From the NCBI GenBank assembly GCA_025603075.1, contig MU626267.1, positions 62,001-126,000 on the forward strand: a DNA stretch of 64,000 nucleotides, written 5' to 3'. The position numbers were made by a program, and so were the translations under genes. Below, piece by piece: positions 49,267 through 61,611 of the stretch. The notes under the pieces were generated by a model, which saw only the letters and a program-made list of their open reading frames with translations, was not told the DNA's origin and did not search any database. The DNA is from Neoconidiobolus thromboides FSU 785. Its lineage: Eukaryota; Entomophthoromycota; Entomophthoromycetes; Entomophthorales; Neoconidiobolaceae. Position 1 is the first letter of the stretch; every line of letters starts with the position of its first letter.

Positions 49267-49650
49267 ATGAAATGTTTATTTATTGCTACTTTTTTATTAT
49301 CCATCATCACTGTTAACTCATTACCAGTTAATACTAATACTACTGATAGTAGTCAATTAGTTACTATTAACAATGAGTTCTTTACTGCTAATACCAATGA
49401 GGCAACTGCTGCTACCAATACTGAATCAAGCTCAGTAGAAGCTAAAGCTTTTGGTCCTTACAATCCTTATGGAGATTATCTTTACGGTGGAGGTTATGGA
49501 GGTTATCCTAATTATAATTATGGTTATTATCAACAACCTTATCCAACTCAATATCAATATCAATATCAATATCAAAGAAACCCAAGTATTTTAGGCGCCA
49601 TATTTGGTTCTAATGGATTAGTTAATTCTATTCTAGGAACTGGCAAATAA
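49267..49650 (+). CDS. Secreted Tyr/Gly/Gln-rich protein B
   Basis: 127 residues. Signal peptide MKCLFIATFLLSIITVNS and then LPVNTNT are shared with protein A, as is the terminal NPSILGAIFGSNG ... SILGTGK. Between these lie a Thr/Asn/Ala-rich stretch and a Tyr-rich block with GGYGGYPNYNYGYY and YQYQYQYQ where A has PY repeats. The ends are conserved while the low-complexity middle has turned over, which suggests the termini carry the function (secretion and a C-terminal interaction motif). No known family recognised. Confidence 0.8.
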   Translation: MKCLFIATFLLSIITVNSLPVNTNTTDSSQLVTINNEFFTANTNEATAATNTESSSVEAKAFGPYNPYGDYLYGGGYGGYPNYNYGYYQQPYPTQYQYQYQYQRNPSILGAIFGSNGLVNSILGTGK

Positions 49651-49782
49651 TAAAATGGATATATTTGTTTATTCATTATTATGTTGACTTTTTTAGTTTC
49701 AATTTTCATACTTGACTGTTTATATTTTAAAGTACATTATCTACTACTATTTAAAATATTTTTAGTTATATGTTAACTAATA

Positions 49783-49832
49783 TATTATCTCATAATTACT
49801 ATTATATTATCTCATAACTACTATTATATCTT
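49783..49832. repeat. Two tandem 24-25 bp units
   Basis: ATTATCTCATAATTACTATT is followed directly by ATTATCTCATAACTACTATT, one difference. Confidence 0.6.
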
Positions 49833-50865
49833 ATACTGTCTGTCCGTACAGTTTTACTTCCTTTTATATAACCAAGTCTAATCTAATATAAATAACACTG
49901 TTATTAATTATAATAATCTGTTTTTTATGAGTAAAAATATAACTGTTAAATTAAATCTCAGTGAAATATCCTATAAATTTAATTAAATAGAACATAATTA
50001 TAACAATATAAAATAGATAGTTGTAAAATCATATTAACCAACAATCATGAGGAGCTGAACTTATAGTTTTAAAAATTAGATAAAACTTTCATTCATGGAT
50101 AGTTTATCTTAATTTAATTATTATATACTTAACTTTTATAATTACATTAGTTATAAAGTTAATATTTGAAATAACATCTTTGCTATTTGATATAAGATAA
50201 ATGTTTCATTAAACAAAATAGCTCTTTAGTTATAAATATATATATTAGTATATATATTTAAATTATGTTTTTATTATAATATTAAATAGTGTGAAATCTG
50301 GTACTCAGGGTTTGGAGTCAAAAACAGCTATTGCTGGGTTGACTACACTATAAATCGAAAGGTCTTAGTTTATGTGACTAAGATAGACTTGAATTATGAG
50401 GAATAGCACGTAATAGGTTACAAGCTATATAAGACAAATAGAATAGACAATACTAATGTAAAATCTATGTAAAATACTATTAAGAAAACGTAGTGGCTTT
50501 ATTAAATGTTCGAGATATCAGGGAATAATTCAGTTAAAAAGCCTCGAACTACTATACTCTGTAAACTCTTTTATACTCTGAAAAGTATCAATATCAAAAT
50601 GAGAGGATATTATTCTTTTGGATCGAGCTAGAAATTCTCATAACAAATCAAAATAAGGACATGGGATTGATTTTCTCTGAACTCGAGAACATAACAGCTT
50701 AGGCGATTGTTATGCTATAATTAACCATGGGACTGACAAAGCAATATTTCACAATAGAAAATTAAAAAGACATCATAGCCCTTTCACATACTACAATTGG
50801 TTTATTAGTTTTATTAATTCAAACATTTTAATTAAAAACAAATAAGCCCCATTAAATATTTATAT

Positions 50866-50964
50866 GGGGGTGTTTTTTTTGGCTTCATTACTTTTTCTAT
50901 CTTTTAAGCGTCATTTGAGTAAAAAAATTATTAGCAAAATTCTTAAATACAAAAATACGTCCCC
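50866..50964 (+). mobile_element. MITE, orientation A
   Basis: GGGGGTGTTTTTTTTGGCTT to AAATACGTCCCC, 99 bp, ATAT on both sides. Confidence 0.9.
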
Positions 50965-51412
50965 ATATTTTTGACTTTTATAATAGCTTGTAGCATTAAA
51001 ATCCCTATACAAGATATTGGGTATTGAATTTAAATAATAAAAATATTTATATTATGATTATTTTCTATATTATTTATAATATCACAAACAACTAAATATA
51101 TAAATTATTCCGATGTATTTATATCATTATTTTATAATTTTAAAATCCCTACAGATGTTACTTTTATAGATTCCATTATTTTTTAAAAAGGTTCAAAAAT
51201 CAAGATTAGCATTTTAATTATTATACTAATTTCTTAATACTATGGCATTTCACAATTTAAGTATTTTTGAATGTGACAATTAGTATAGTGTTATATTAGC
51301 ATTTTATGACAAAATTATAATTCAAAAAGGCCTAGTTTAGATATATATCCCCAAAGAGAAGCTCCACTTTTATCCAATTTCAGTGTTTAAAAAGTTTAGA
51401 AAATAAACAAGT

Positions 51413-51512
51413 AAGGATGTATTTTTGTGTTTAAGAATTTTATTAAGAATTTTTCCATTCAAATACTGCTTAGAAAATGGAAAAAGTGACAAGGCCAAAA
51501 AAAAACATTCTC
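51413..51512 (-). mobile_element. MITE, orientation B
   Basis: AAGGATGTATTTTTGTG to AAAAACATTCTC, about 100 bp; AAGT before and AAAT after, one mismatch. Confidence 0.82.
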
Positions 51513-52213
51513 AAATGGTGATAATGAAATGCTTTTACTACATTTGGAAATTGGTTATAGCTGTTACAGCTCTTGCAACTTTTATAGCATAATTTTTAGT
51601 CATATTATTTGTATAACTCTAATTTTTCTAAAAATCTTATTGTTATATTTTAGTAATTAAACAATTTTCTCTTAAATGAGGACTAAGTTAAGTTGTAAAA
51701 GAATTGCAATAACTATATTCAAATTTTTTGGGTAATTTCGATAAGTTTTTAAATCCGTCAATATTACTAATAAAACTCAGGCTTTTAGAAATCTATTTAA
51801 AAAGGTCTACCTTTAATATACCATCTCATTCTAATTCATTCAAAAAAACATAACTAAAACAAAAGGCTTTAAATTCATTAAAAAACTGTTGAAACCATAT
51901 ATTGAAATAAACAGTAAAATGATATTTGAGTAACAACTTAATCATAATGTAAAACAAAGAACATTTAATAAGTAATAAACTTAATCATGTCCATTATGTA
52001 AGAGACTACAAGTTATTGGCTACTACGTTATTACGTAAAAAAGCTTAAAGCGGCAGATTTTTGTTACTAAAGCCTAAAGAATTAAGGGTAGATGATCTCA
52101 TTCTGTCTTACTTTTCTATTTTAAAAGTAGTATAAAAAATCAAAATATGAACTTTGATGAATTTTATTTTAATATTATAAATTGGAATATAACGAAATTG
52201 GAAATAATCAACA

Positions 52214-53742
<1,529 letters not shown>

Positions 53743-53753
53743 TATGTTAAGCT

Positions 53754-54730
53754 TTATAAGATTATTATTGTATCTTTTGTTATTTTGTTGCATATTTTAC
53801 ATTCTTCGTAACTTATTTCATTTTTATAAGTACAATTACTACATACCCAATAAGAGTTAAATAAATTATTACTGTTACTATTATTAAGTTCATTTTCTTC
53901 ATCTGATATAAGATCTATTACATTATTTTCATTGTTATTACTATGGTTTTCAATAACTATTGATTCACTATCTTCGCTGCATGGGTTTGAAAAAGGCTTA
54001 AAACGTTGAAAAAAAATTCTCAAATCATGGCTGACTAAAGTATACTTTTTACCAACAATTAAACTAGCTTTACTATCAGTAATTTCACTCAACCTATTTC
54101 CCTTTCCATAAAAATATTTCTTGGTAGTTATAGTACCACCTAATTTATATCCAGTCTCTTTAAGGTTTGATCTGTTTAGCTCGTTTATAATTTTAACTAC
54201 TTCATACTTTAATTCCATTAATAACTCATAAAACTTTTGATCGTGTGGTCCATGGACTATTTTAGAATGAGTATATATAATATAGCATAATATAATGAAA
54301 TTTACTTATATGAACTAACCTAAAATAGGAATTAATATAGGACTACTTTAAATTATAAATTTATTTACTCATGCAATAAAGTGCCTAGCAGATCCCAATA
54401 ATTGATAAATACTTTAAAATCATTGATTTCTCTCAATCGAATATAAATAACCTCTGTTTTATTAACATTCATTCCTATTTTTTATTTACTAATTCATCTA
54501 TGTTATTAAATCTATCTACCTAACAACAGCTTTTTCGGGTAAAACTCTTTTAATTTACCTACATTCCAATCTCTTTTTTTCATTATAGGTTCTACCTAAA
54601 ACTATAAACATTCTATCACTTTATATGTATTAAATTATTTTACATGTTTAGCCAATTTAATTAATATTTCATTTGCTTTATCTTCATCTTGTCTATTTTT
54701 TAAAGCTTCTATAACATTAAAGTTAGTCAT
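53754..54730 (-). CDS. WSS1: Wss1-type metalloprotease (DNA-protein crosslink repair)
   Basis: Five exons: 54730-54644, 54595-54520, 54474-54369, 54319-54306 (14 nt) and 54256-53754, in frame, 261 residues. The WLM domain reads EPIMKKRDWNVGKLKEFYPK, LLLGMNVNKTEVIYIRLRE, DLLGTLL, and then the active site HELVHIIHGPHD, which is HExxH plus the third His ligand. The motif is assembled from exons 3, 4 and 5, so the 14-nt exon carries ELVHI. KFYELLMELKYEV follows. The C-terminal half has a SUMO-interacting motif VIDLISDEE and a RanBP2-type zinc finger WVCSNCTYKNEISYEECKIC. Wss1/SPRTN-type proteases cut proteins covalently trapped on DNA; SUMO binding recruits them. Without splicing, only the last 154 residues appear as an open frame, so the gene is easily mis-annotated. 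Confidence 0.9.
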
Positions 54731-54841
54731 AACAAAAGAAAGAAAGCTTGTTTTTACTAGATTTAAACCAAAATAAATCAAAAATACTTGAATTAAAAAT
54801 ACTTTATTTAATAAAAAGTTAGTCTATAAAAAAGTCTACAG

Positions 54842-55473
54842 TTATTTCTCTTTGTTAAACGTATTAGCTAAATGCATTTGTACTGTTTTCAAAGGATCAT
54901 TAACAAAAGCGTTGTGGTTTAGGACTAAATTAAACCTTTCCATTTCCATTTTTCTATTCGATTTAGTTTAAGATTTAAATTAATGTAAATTCAATTATTG
55001 AAATTACCTAGCCTTATTCAACTTTTTATTGTTGTCCATTCTATTTTCATTGAAGTATTCATTGTTTTTACTTTCTTTATTACCATCGCTTGCTTGCTTA
55101 ATTTCCTTAATAGTTTTTCTCAATGAACCAAAGTCATTTAAAACTCCGCTTTTGTTCAAATTTTTCTTTTCAAATTCTAACTATTAATCATAATCTTGTA
55201 ATAAAAACAACAAACTTACTCTTTTTGAACTCTTCATGTTTGAGTTTTCTTTTCATTTTTTTACTAATCAGCTGTTTAACTTCATGAGTTTCTACTTCAT
55301 TTTCTTCTACTTCATTTTTCTATTCGTAATTAGTATTTTCAAATTTTAGTTATTTGATTGTTTACTTCATCTAAGTTCACTTTAATCGCATTCTTAGCTA
55401 CAAATGGACCTTTACTATTAATATCCACCTTCTTTTTGGTTTTAACTTGGACTCTACGACGTGCTTTACCCAT
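54842..55473 (-). CDS. SLX9: Ribosome biogenesis protein SLX9 (FAM207 family)
   Basis: Four exons from ATG at 55473 to TAA at 54842-54844. Protein starts MGKARRRVQVKTKKK, goes through lysine-rich KQLISKKMKRKLKHEEFK, then SGVLNDFGSLRKTIKEIKQA, and ends with the family block MERFNLVLNHNAFVNDPLKT followed by VQMHLANTF. Slx9 helps export and maturation of the small ribosomal subunit, between nucleolus and cytoplasm. The short basic protein is weakly conserved elsewhere, so the identification rests mainly on the C-terminal block and the start. The acceptor of intron 2 must be the second TTAG to avoid a stop. Confidence 0.75.
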
Positions 55474-55930
55474 TTAGTAAAATAATTCAATTGAAATAAA
55501 GTAAACTAAAAATGGAAAAGTTAAATAATAAACCAAGAATTGCCCAAAGAATTACTGAAATTTAAATTTGCTTTTCAAATGTGTGCTACTTGAAAATAAT
55601 TTTTAGTCAGCCATTTTTTTTAAAAAATATTGAATAAAACGATAGCCTGCTAGTATAAATGATATGAATCAGGTTAAAATAAATCTTTGCTTTAAATCAA
55701 ATGTTATTATAAAGCTCTATACATAAAAGAGTAATTACTTAACAAACTTCATTTATCATATAGTAACACATAAACGTAAGTGAAATTCAAAATTGAGGCT
55801 AGCAATTGGTTATAATCAAAACAAGGATTTATAATAACCAATAGTTTTAGAGTTGGTAGGTCTAAAGTGCTAAAATTGAAATTGAAATTCCATTTAAATT
55901 TGGAGAAAGCAAAAGTTATTTTTAATTTAA
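55474..55930. other. Divergent promoter region
   Basis: Between the SLX9 and MEK starts; no motif stands out. Confidence 0.5.
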
Positions 55931-57298
55931 ATGAGCGGATTAAAGAAAAAACGTAATTTTAAGGAATTAGCCTTGCCAAATGCACCTAAAAAAAGTATCG
56001 AAGCTGAGCCACCCTTACCAGATCTTGAATTAGGAGTTGAATTAAGACTTGATTTACGTATTGAAGATGTGGAAGTTTTAGAAGAACTTGGTGCTGGTAA
56101 TGGTGGCACCGTTTCAAGAGCGCTTCATTTACCTACCAAAAAAATAATGGCAAAAAAAGTAAGTAAAGAGTCTAATTATCAATTTTGGTTTTTAGTTTAA
56201 ATTACACTGTTTATATTATATAGATAAGAGTAATTAATCATTTTTAAAGCTTATTAGGGTTGAAGCTTCACCAGAAGTAAGAAAGCAAATTTTAAGAGAG
56301 TTACAGATCTTACATGACTGCAACCATGATAATATTATTTCATTTTATGGTGCTTTTAACCAAAAAGGAAATATTGCTCTATGTCTAGAATTTATGGATT
56401 TAGGGTAGGTTTTAATTATCTTTTATAATAGCATCGTTTCATTATTCCTTTTATTTAGGTCTTTTGATAATATTTACAAAAAATTTGGACCTATACCTAC
56501 TGATGTGGTCGGTAAAGTAGCAATAGCGGTAAATTTAATTTAAGGATGAAAATATAATAGGTTTATCTGTTATTATTTTTAGGTGCTAAATGGATTAATC
56601 TATCTTTACGATTCACATAGAATCATTCATCGTGGTATTTAATTTTAATTAAGAATTCTTACAAAGTATATTTAATTTTTATAACTCAAGATGTTAAACC
56701 TTCCAATATCTTACTCAATTCTCAAGGTTTAATTAAGATTTGTGATTTCGGAGTATCTGGAGAAGTTATCAATTCGGTAGCAAACACATTTGTTGGTACA
56801 AGTGCGTATATGTCGGTAAATTAATTTATAATTTAAATTTAAATAAGATTAAAATAAATAATAGCCAGAACGTATTAAGGGATCAAGTTATACTGTGAAA
56901 TCAGATGTATGGAGTTTAGGTATAACTTTACTTGAACTTGCTCAAGGGAAATTTCCATTCCCACCAGATGGTTCACCATTATCCGTGTTTGAATTACTAG
57001 AGTTTATCATAAATGAACCAGCTCCTATTCCACCAAAAGGTAGCTTCCCAGATGCCTTTATTAAATTTATTGAAGAAACGTAAGTATACATATATGTATA
57101 TTATTAACAGTTATAATATTTTTTTATTTAGTTTAATTAAAGATATTGAAAATAGACCAAATCCTAAAGTTTTATTAGTAAGTTTTGATTTATAATTTAA
57201 AAAAATTAAGTTGATTGTTTTAGTGTGATGATTACGTTGTTCAAGCAAGCAAGACTCAAGTAGACATGGAAAAATGGGCTAGTAGTTTAGTTAAATAA
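55931..57298 (+). CDS. MAP kinase kinase (MEK, Ste7/MEK1 type)
   Basis: Exon 1 (55931-56158) contains [20 protein letters not shown], a basic leader like the MAPK docking site, then the glycine loop [12 protein letters not shown] and the ATP-binding Lys in IMAKK. Exon 2 begins at 56250 with [20 protein letters not shown]. Further exons give [15 protein letters not shown] (catalytic loop), [20 protein letters not shown] (activation loop with the S-x-x-x-T pair phosphorylated by MEK kinases), [20 protein letters not shown] and [17 protein letters not shown]. The end is [18 protein letters not shown]. MEKs phosphorylate Thr and Tyr of a MAP kinase; the P-E-R-I and short leader fit the fungal pheromone/filamentation type. 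Each intron is about 50 bp. Confidence 0.92.
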
Positions 57299-57440
57299 GA
57301 TTGATTTTTGTAATATTTTGCACAATACAATAACTATTTTTTTATAACTTTTAGCTTTATTTTTCAATTTTGTTTTTTAATTTTATTTATGTAATGCCAT
57401 TGTAAAATACATATAAATATTAAACGTAAAAGAAATCGTT

Positions 57441-59216
57441 TTATTTTAAATATGATTCAATAAATGGCTTAGAAACTAAAAATATATCTTTCATAATAAC
57501 CCATTGATTTGATCTTTCATTGAATAAATTATAATAAAATAAGAGATATTCTTTAGTAGTTTTCCTTAATAAACCTTCTTTTAAATCAATTTTATCTAAA
57601 GCCAATACAAATATGAAACTAAATTGTAAAAATGCATACCAGTGCATTGGAAGCGAAGAATCAATTATTTTAGCATTTGATTTCAAAAGATGGGTACCAA
57701 GAACAGAAGCATAAAATACTTTTTCGAATGGATTGAATGCTTCGAAGTAAGTATTGATTAATATACTTTCTTCAAATATTTCGTTAGTGAAACTGAGTGT
57801 ATCGTTATGAGTTATAAAAGGTCGATTTAAATCTACAATAACCGAAAGAAAGAATAGCATTAATACTCCATTCCCATCCGTTTTTATCTCATACACACTA
57901 AATTTCTCTTTATTCTTAAAACTATATATAAATTGTTGATACCATTTCACTATTAAATTTTCTATCTCTTTATATTTATTATAACTCCTAAGAGATTTCA
58001 ACGGATTATTCGATTTATCATTTAATATACATGATAATGAAAACTTATTAATAATTGGTGGCGTAAATGGTTCAATATGCAATCTAATATTATCCATAAT
58101 ACTCATTAAACAGCTTCCAGCATCTAAAAAGTTCTCAAATGGTAATATTTCTTTTTGAATTTTAAATAAGTCATAATAAAAAGGTGGATAGTATGCTCTA
58201 CCAAAACAATATCCAAGTACAACTTCTGCCATTGTTGATATTTGGTATGTCTTTTCTAATGCTTGATTTTTACTTTTTTTTAAACCATTTGGTACATGAA
58301 GTCCACGTTGTATAAACGCTCGATGAGCAATACCTAATATTTGCCAACAATAAGTAAGAGTTGAATCGGATGTCGTTAAGCTGGTATGATATGAAGCAAT
58401 TGTACATGCTTGTAGAACTAATGAGTCTGGCTTTGTATAACATTGCCGTATATAAAATAAAAAAGTCTCAGAAAGCTTATTTGAAACCATTTTTGCTAAT
58501 TCTCTATCCGGATAAAATGCTACCCCAGTTAAACAAACCGCTGTTAGTAAAGCTAAAAAAGAAGGTCGCTGATCGTTTTTTTTTAATAATTTAAAAAATC
58601 GATTTTTATTAGTTGCTGGGAATAAACGGTTTACTCTTGCAAAATAGATGACTATTAACTGAAATATTAACCTTGAATCTAACCTTATTTCAAATTTACT
58701 TTTGAATTTTAATAAAGGTATTGATAATTGAAGTGTATCCAATATTGCTTTTCTTTTTTTAAGTAACATATATGAATTAGATATAAAATAAAACGTCGCC
58801 ATACTATTGCCTAAATAAATTTGTTCACCAATAGAATTAGTAAAGCATTTAGTCCAAATTCCTTTATTTACAAAAGATAATTTAATTGCATTACAATTAT
58901 TATCTTTAATTGGGCTACTTTTGCTGTTATCTTTAGTTGTGTATACCTTTATTCGTTTATTTGAATTTAGTTTGTTATTCGTGATAATTGAATCCTTCTC
59001 TGGATCTTTTTTTTTTTTCCATCGTTCATATGTACAACTCAATCCAGACTTAATACAATTGTTACAGTTCTCAGCTTCTTTAACACATTTAACTTTACGA
59101 AAATTACATCGATCACATACCTTTGGCCTTGGACCTCTTGGATTTGTTACTTTATTTTTAAATGAAGCAGAATCTATTACAAATAAATATTTATCCATTT
59201 CAAGTAACAAATTCAA
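57441..59216 (-). CDS. Zn2Cys6 fungal transcription factor
   Basis: One frame of 591 residues. The binuclear zinc cluster lies at about residues 34-62: CDRCNFRKVKCVKEAENC then NNCIKSGLSC, six cysteines in the required spacing, preceded by GPRPK. A basic linker YERWKKKKDPEKD follows. Residues about 180-560 contain the middle homology region of fungal regulators (LIFQLIVIYFARVNRLFPAT, FLALLTAVCLTGVAFYP, IASYHTSLTTSDSTLTYCWQ and AHRAFIQRGLHVPNGLKKSK). Such proteins are nuclear activators or repressors, binding CGG-type half sites. There is a possible second start at MDKYLFVID (codon 7). The target pathway cannot be told; neighbours are unrelated genes. The family is restricted to fungi and supports the organism assignment. 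Confidence 0.92.
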   Translation of the reverse strand: MNLLLEMDKYLFVIDSASFKNKVTNPRGPRPKVCDRCNFRKVKCVKEAENCNNCIKSGLSCTYERWKKKKDPEKDSIITNNKLNSNKRIKVYTTKDNSKSSPIKDNNCNAIKLSFVNKGIWTKCFTNSIGEQIYLGNSMATFYFISNSYMLLKKRKAILDTLQLSIPLLKFKSKFEIRLDSRLIFQLIVIYFARVNRLFPATNKNRFFKLLKKNDQRPSFLALLTAVCLTGVAFYPDRELAKMVSNKLSETFLFYIRQCYTKPDSLVLQACTIASYHTSLTTSDSTLTYCWQILGIAHRAFIQRGLHVPNGLKKSKNQALEKTYQISTMAEVVLGYCFGRAYYPPFYYDLFKIQKEILPFENFLDAGSCLMSIMDNIRLHIEPFTPPIINKFSLSCILNDKSNNPLKSLRSYNKYKEIENLIVKWYQQFIYSFKNKEKFSVYEIKTDGNGVLMLFFLSVIVDLNRPFITHNDTLSFTNEIFEESILINTYFEAFNPFEKVFYASVLGTHLLKSNAKIIDSSLPMHWYAFLQFSFIFVLALDKIDLKEGLLRKTTKEYLLFYYNLFNERSNQWVIMKDIFLVSKPFIESYLK

Positions 59217-59641
59217 TGAATTTTATACAGTTCTTTTATTTAAAAAAAACTCATTTATAAATATTGCTCTCAATTTTTTTGGTTCTAATGAAACATTAAT
59301 TATAAACCAGCTTAGATTGGCTTAAAAGTTGCTTAGTACTTTCAGGGATTTTTTTCCAAGTTCTCCTGAACTTATGCGAATTAGAAGATTTCTTCTTTTA
59401 TTAAGCTTTTTAATAGGGTTTATAATGGTCATTAAAGTTAAATAAATATAATTAATGTCAAATGTTAAAACTATATCTTGTTGTCTTTATGCCCTTCAAT
59501 CAACTGTTTATTAAGGTGCGCATATTGATTTTTATTAGAAAGCATTACCTTAACATTATGAATTTAATTTTTTATTAATATCAATAATATCTACTTTCTA
59601 AAATTGATGGAGGATACTGACTTTTTAAATCAATATAATTT

Positions 59642-59739
59642 GGGGATGTATTTCTGTATTTAAGAATTTTACTAACAATTTTTGCACCCAAATAACGCTT
59701 AAAAGATGGAAAAATTAATGAAGCCAAAAAAACACCCCC
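59642..59739 (-). mobile_element. MITE, orientation B, with ATTT target duplication
   Basis: GGGGATGTATTTCTGTA to AAAAACACCCCC, 98 bp; ATTT on both sides. Confidence 0.92.
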
Positions 59740-60404
59740 ATTTCGTATTCCATTTTTAGATGCTTTTTATTATAAATTCAGCACCTTTACAATGAAGTTA
59801 CTTTCAAGTTGATGACCTTACTCAACACTTTATCAAAAGAGCCTAAGCATCAGTCTTTATAATTCCTCAACAAAAGAATTATAATATTAGTACAGAAAGA
59901 AATATAACTAACGATTTTTGATGTAAAATTTCAGTAGAAAACTTAAAATAAAATAAAACCGGTTATTTCTATTCTTATTCTTTTTTATTATTTGTTCAAT
60001 GTTTCAATAAAGTGTGTTTAATTATATTAATTTTTAATGGTGTCGTTTTAATTATGTTAAGATCATGACTACTATTTGAATCATTTAACAAACTATTTGC
60101 TTACTCCTTCAACTTGAGACGATTTATTAATTAAGATGGTATATTATTTCATACTATCTGTACTTTAACTTTAAAAGCATCAAGTGACCAAATTATCAAT
60201 GTAAAAAAGACCCTTGATTCTAGAATTATTGAATTTAACTGCATAAGGCTAAATTAACAATGCAATTATTGTATCTAAAATCACTCATATTAATTTATCA
60301 TTAAAACAACTTATAAAGCTCATATACTCAAAAGGTTAGTAACTTCAAAATACTAAGCTGTTCGAAATATCGGGATATGCTAAAAAGACTATACAGTATT
60401 ATTT

Positions 60405-60502
60405 GGAGGTGTTTTTTTTACTTTATTACTTTTTGTATCTTTTAAGTGGTATTTGAGTGGAAAAATTATTAGTAAAGTTTTCAAACACAAAAATATATCC
60501 CC
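60405..60502 (+). mobile_element. MITE, orientation A, with ATTT target duplication
   Basis: GGAGGTGTTTTTTTTAC to AATATATCCCC, 98 bp; ATTT at 60401-60404 and 60503-60506. Confidence 0.92.
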
Positions 60503-60761
60503 ATTTGGTTAAAATAGAACTTAATTATACAAATGTTTTGGTATTGAAAATTCAACTTAAAAAATTAGGGAGTTAATTATAAAAGGTATATACTATTTTT
60601 GGTGTCTAGTCTACTTAATGAAATACGTGAACATCTTTTTCGTTTCAATATTTAATAGCTAAAAAACTTAATGACTATAATAAATCAAAATGTAATAAAT
60701 AGATGAAATCAGAAAACCATCCTTATATACAAGCTACATCGTTTTATGATTGACTAAATTA

Positions 60762-60856
60762 GGAGATGTATTTTTGTATTCAAGAATTTTACTAACAATT
60801 TTCCACTCAAATAGCACTTAAAAGATGGAAAAAATGATGAGGCAAAAAAAACACTC
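60762..60856 (-). mobile_element. MITE, orientation B
   Basis: GGAGATGTATTTTTGTA to AAAAACACTCC, 95 bp; flanks ATTA and AATT, one base out of register. Confidence 0.87.
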
Positions 60857-60933
60857 CAATTAATTGGTGTCGTTTCTTTCAAGTTGATATACTACAACCA
60901 TTGATAAAGAAACTAAATTTAATAGTAGCAACT

Positions 60934-61030
60934 GGGGATGTATTTTTTTGTTTAAAAATTTTGCTAACAATCTTTCTGCTCAAATAGCGCTTAAAAGATA
61001 CAAAAAGTAATAAAATAAAATAAAACATTA
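60934..61030 (-). mobile_element. MITE, orientation B, right end lost
   Basis: GGGGATGTATTTTTTTG, core CTCAAATAGCGCTTAAAAG intact; the right end has degenerated to AAAACATTAGT. Confidence 0.8.
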
Positions 61031-61611
61031 GTTAGGCTGTTTTTTTAGCTATTTTAGTATACTTATGAATTGAATTGTTTTAAAAAAAAAAATCAAAAAA
61101 TTAAAATTTTATCGAATTATTTAAAGCCCTTATCTTGTCTACTAGACTATGGACCTCATAAAAATTACAGAGATTCATAGTTTAACCCTTCCAGTGAAAA
61201 TTATCTCCCCTTTAGTTGTCACTCTTATTATTATATGAACTCCATTTGGAGAACAGAGCTAAAATAGACCTTATTTTATTTCACTATTTCTTCTAAAAGT
61301 AGGTAAATCCTGAGTTCGCTTCCTACCTTATCAGACTGTTCCTATTAATACCTTTATCCCTTGAATTCACTAATTTAAACATTTTGCTTTTATTTAGTTA
61401 ATAAAACACTTGGACATCAGCTTTTCAAGAGTAATAAAAATTAATGACTATTATAATTTTATATTTATAAACATAAATATATTAAAAAATAAAATAAAAT
61501 AAAATACTATTATTATTAATTTAATTTAATTTAACAATTTAATAACTAATAAAAATAAAAAATAAATCTATAATTTAATCTATAATATCTATATATTTAA
61601 ATATAAAAAAG

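Larger units (their letters stand above)
49651..52213. other. Gene-poor spacer with two MITEs and an odd block
   Basis: MITEs at 50866 and 51413, a short tandem duplication at 49783-49832, and a less AT-rich, stop-containing block at 50290-50770 that may be an old inserted sequence. Confidence 0.5.
59217..61611. other. Gene-poor spacer with four MITEs
   Basis: MITEs at 59642, 60405, 60762 and 60934. Otherwise AT-rich without recognised features. Confidence 0.55.

Noticed and set aside
58361-59325. Plus-strand frames opposite the Zn2Cys6 gene
   Set aside because: Antisense of a well-supported gene, no domain.
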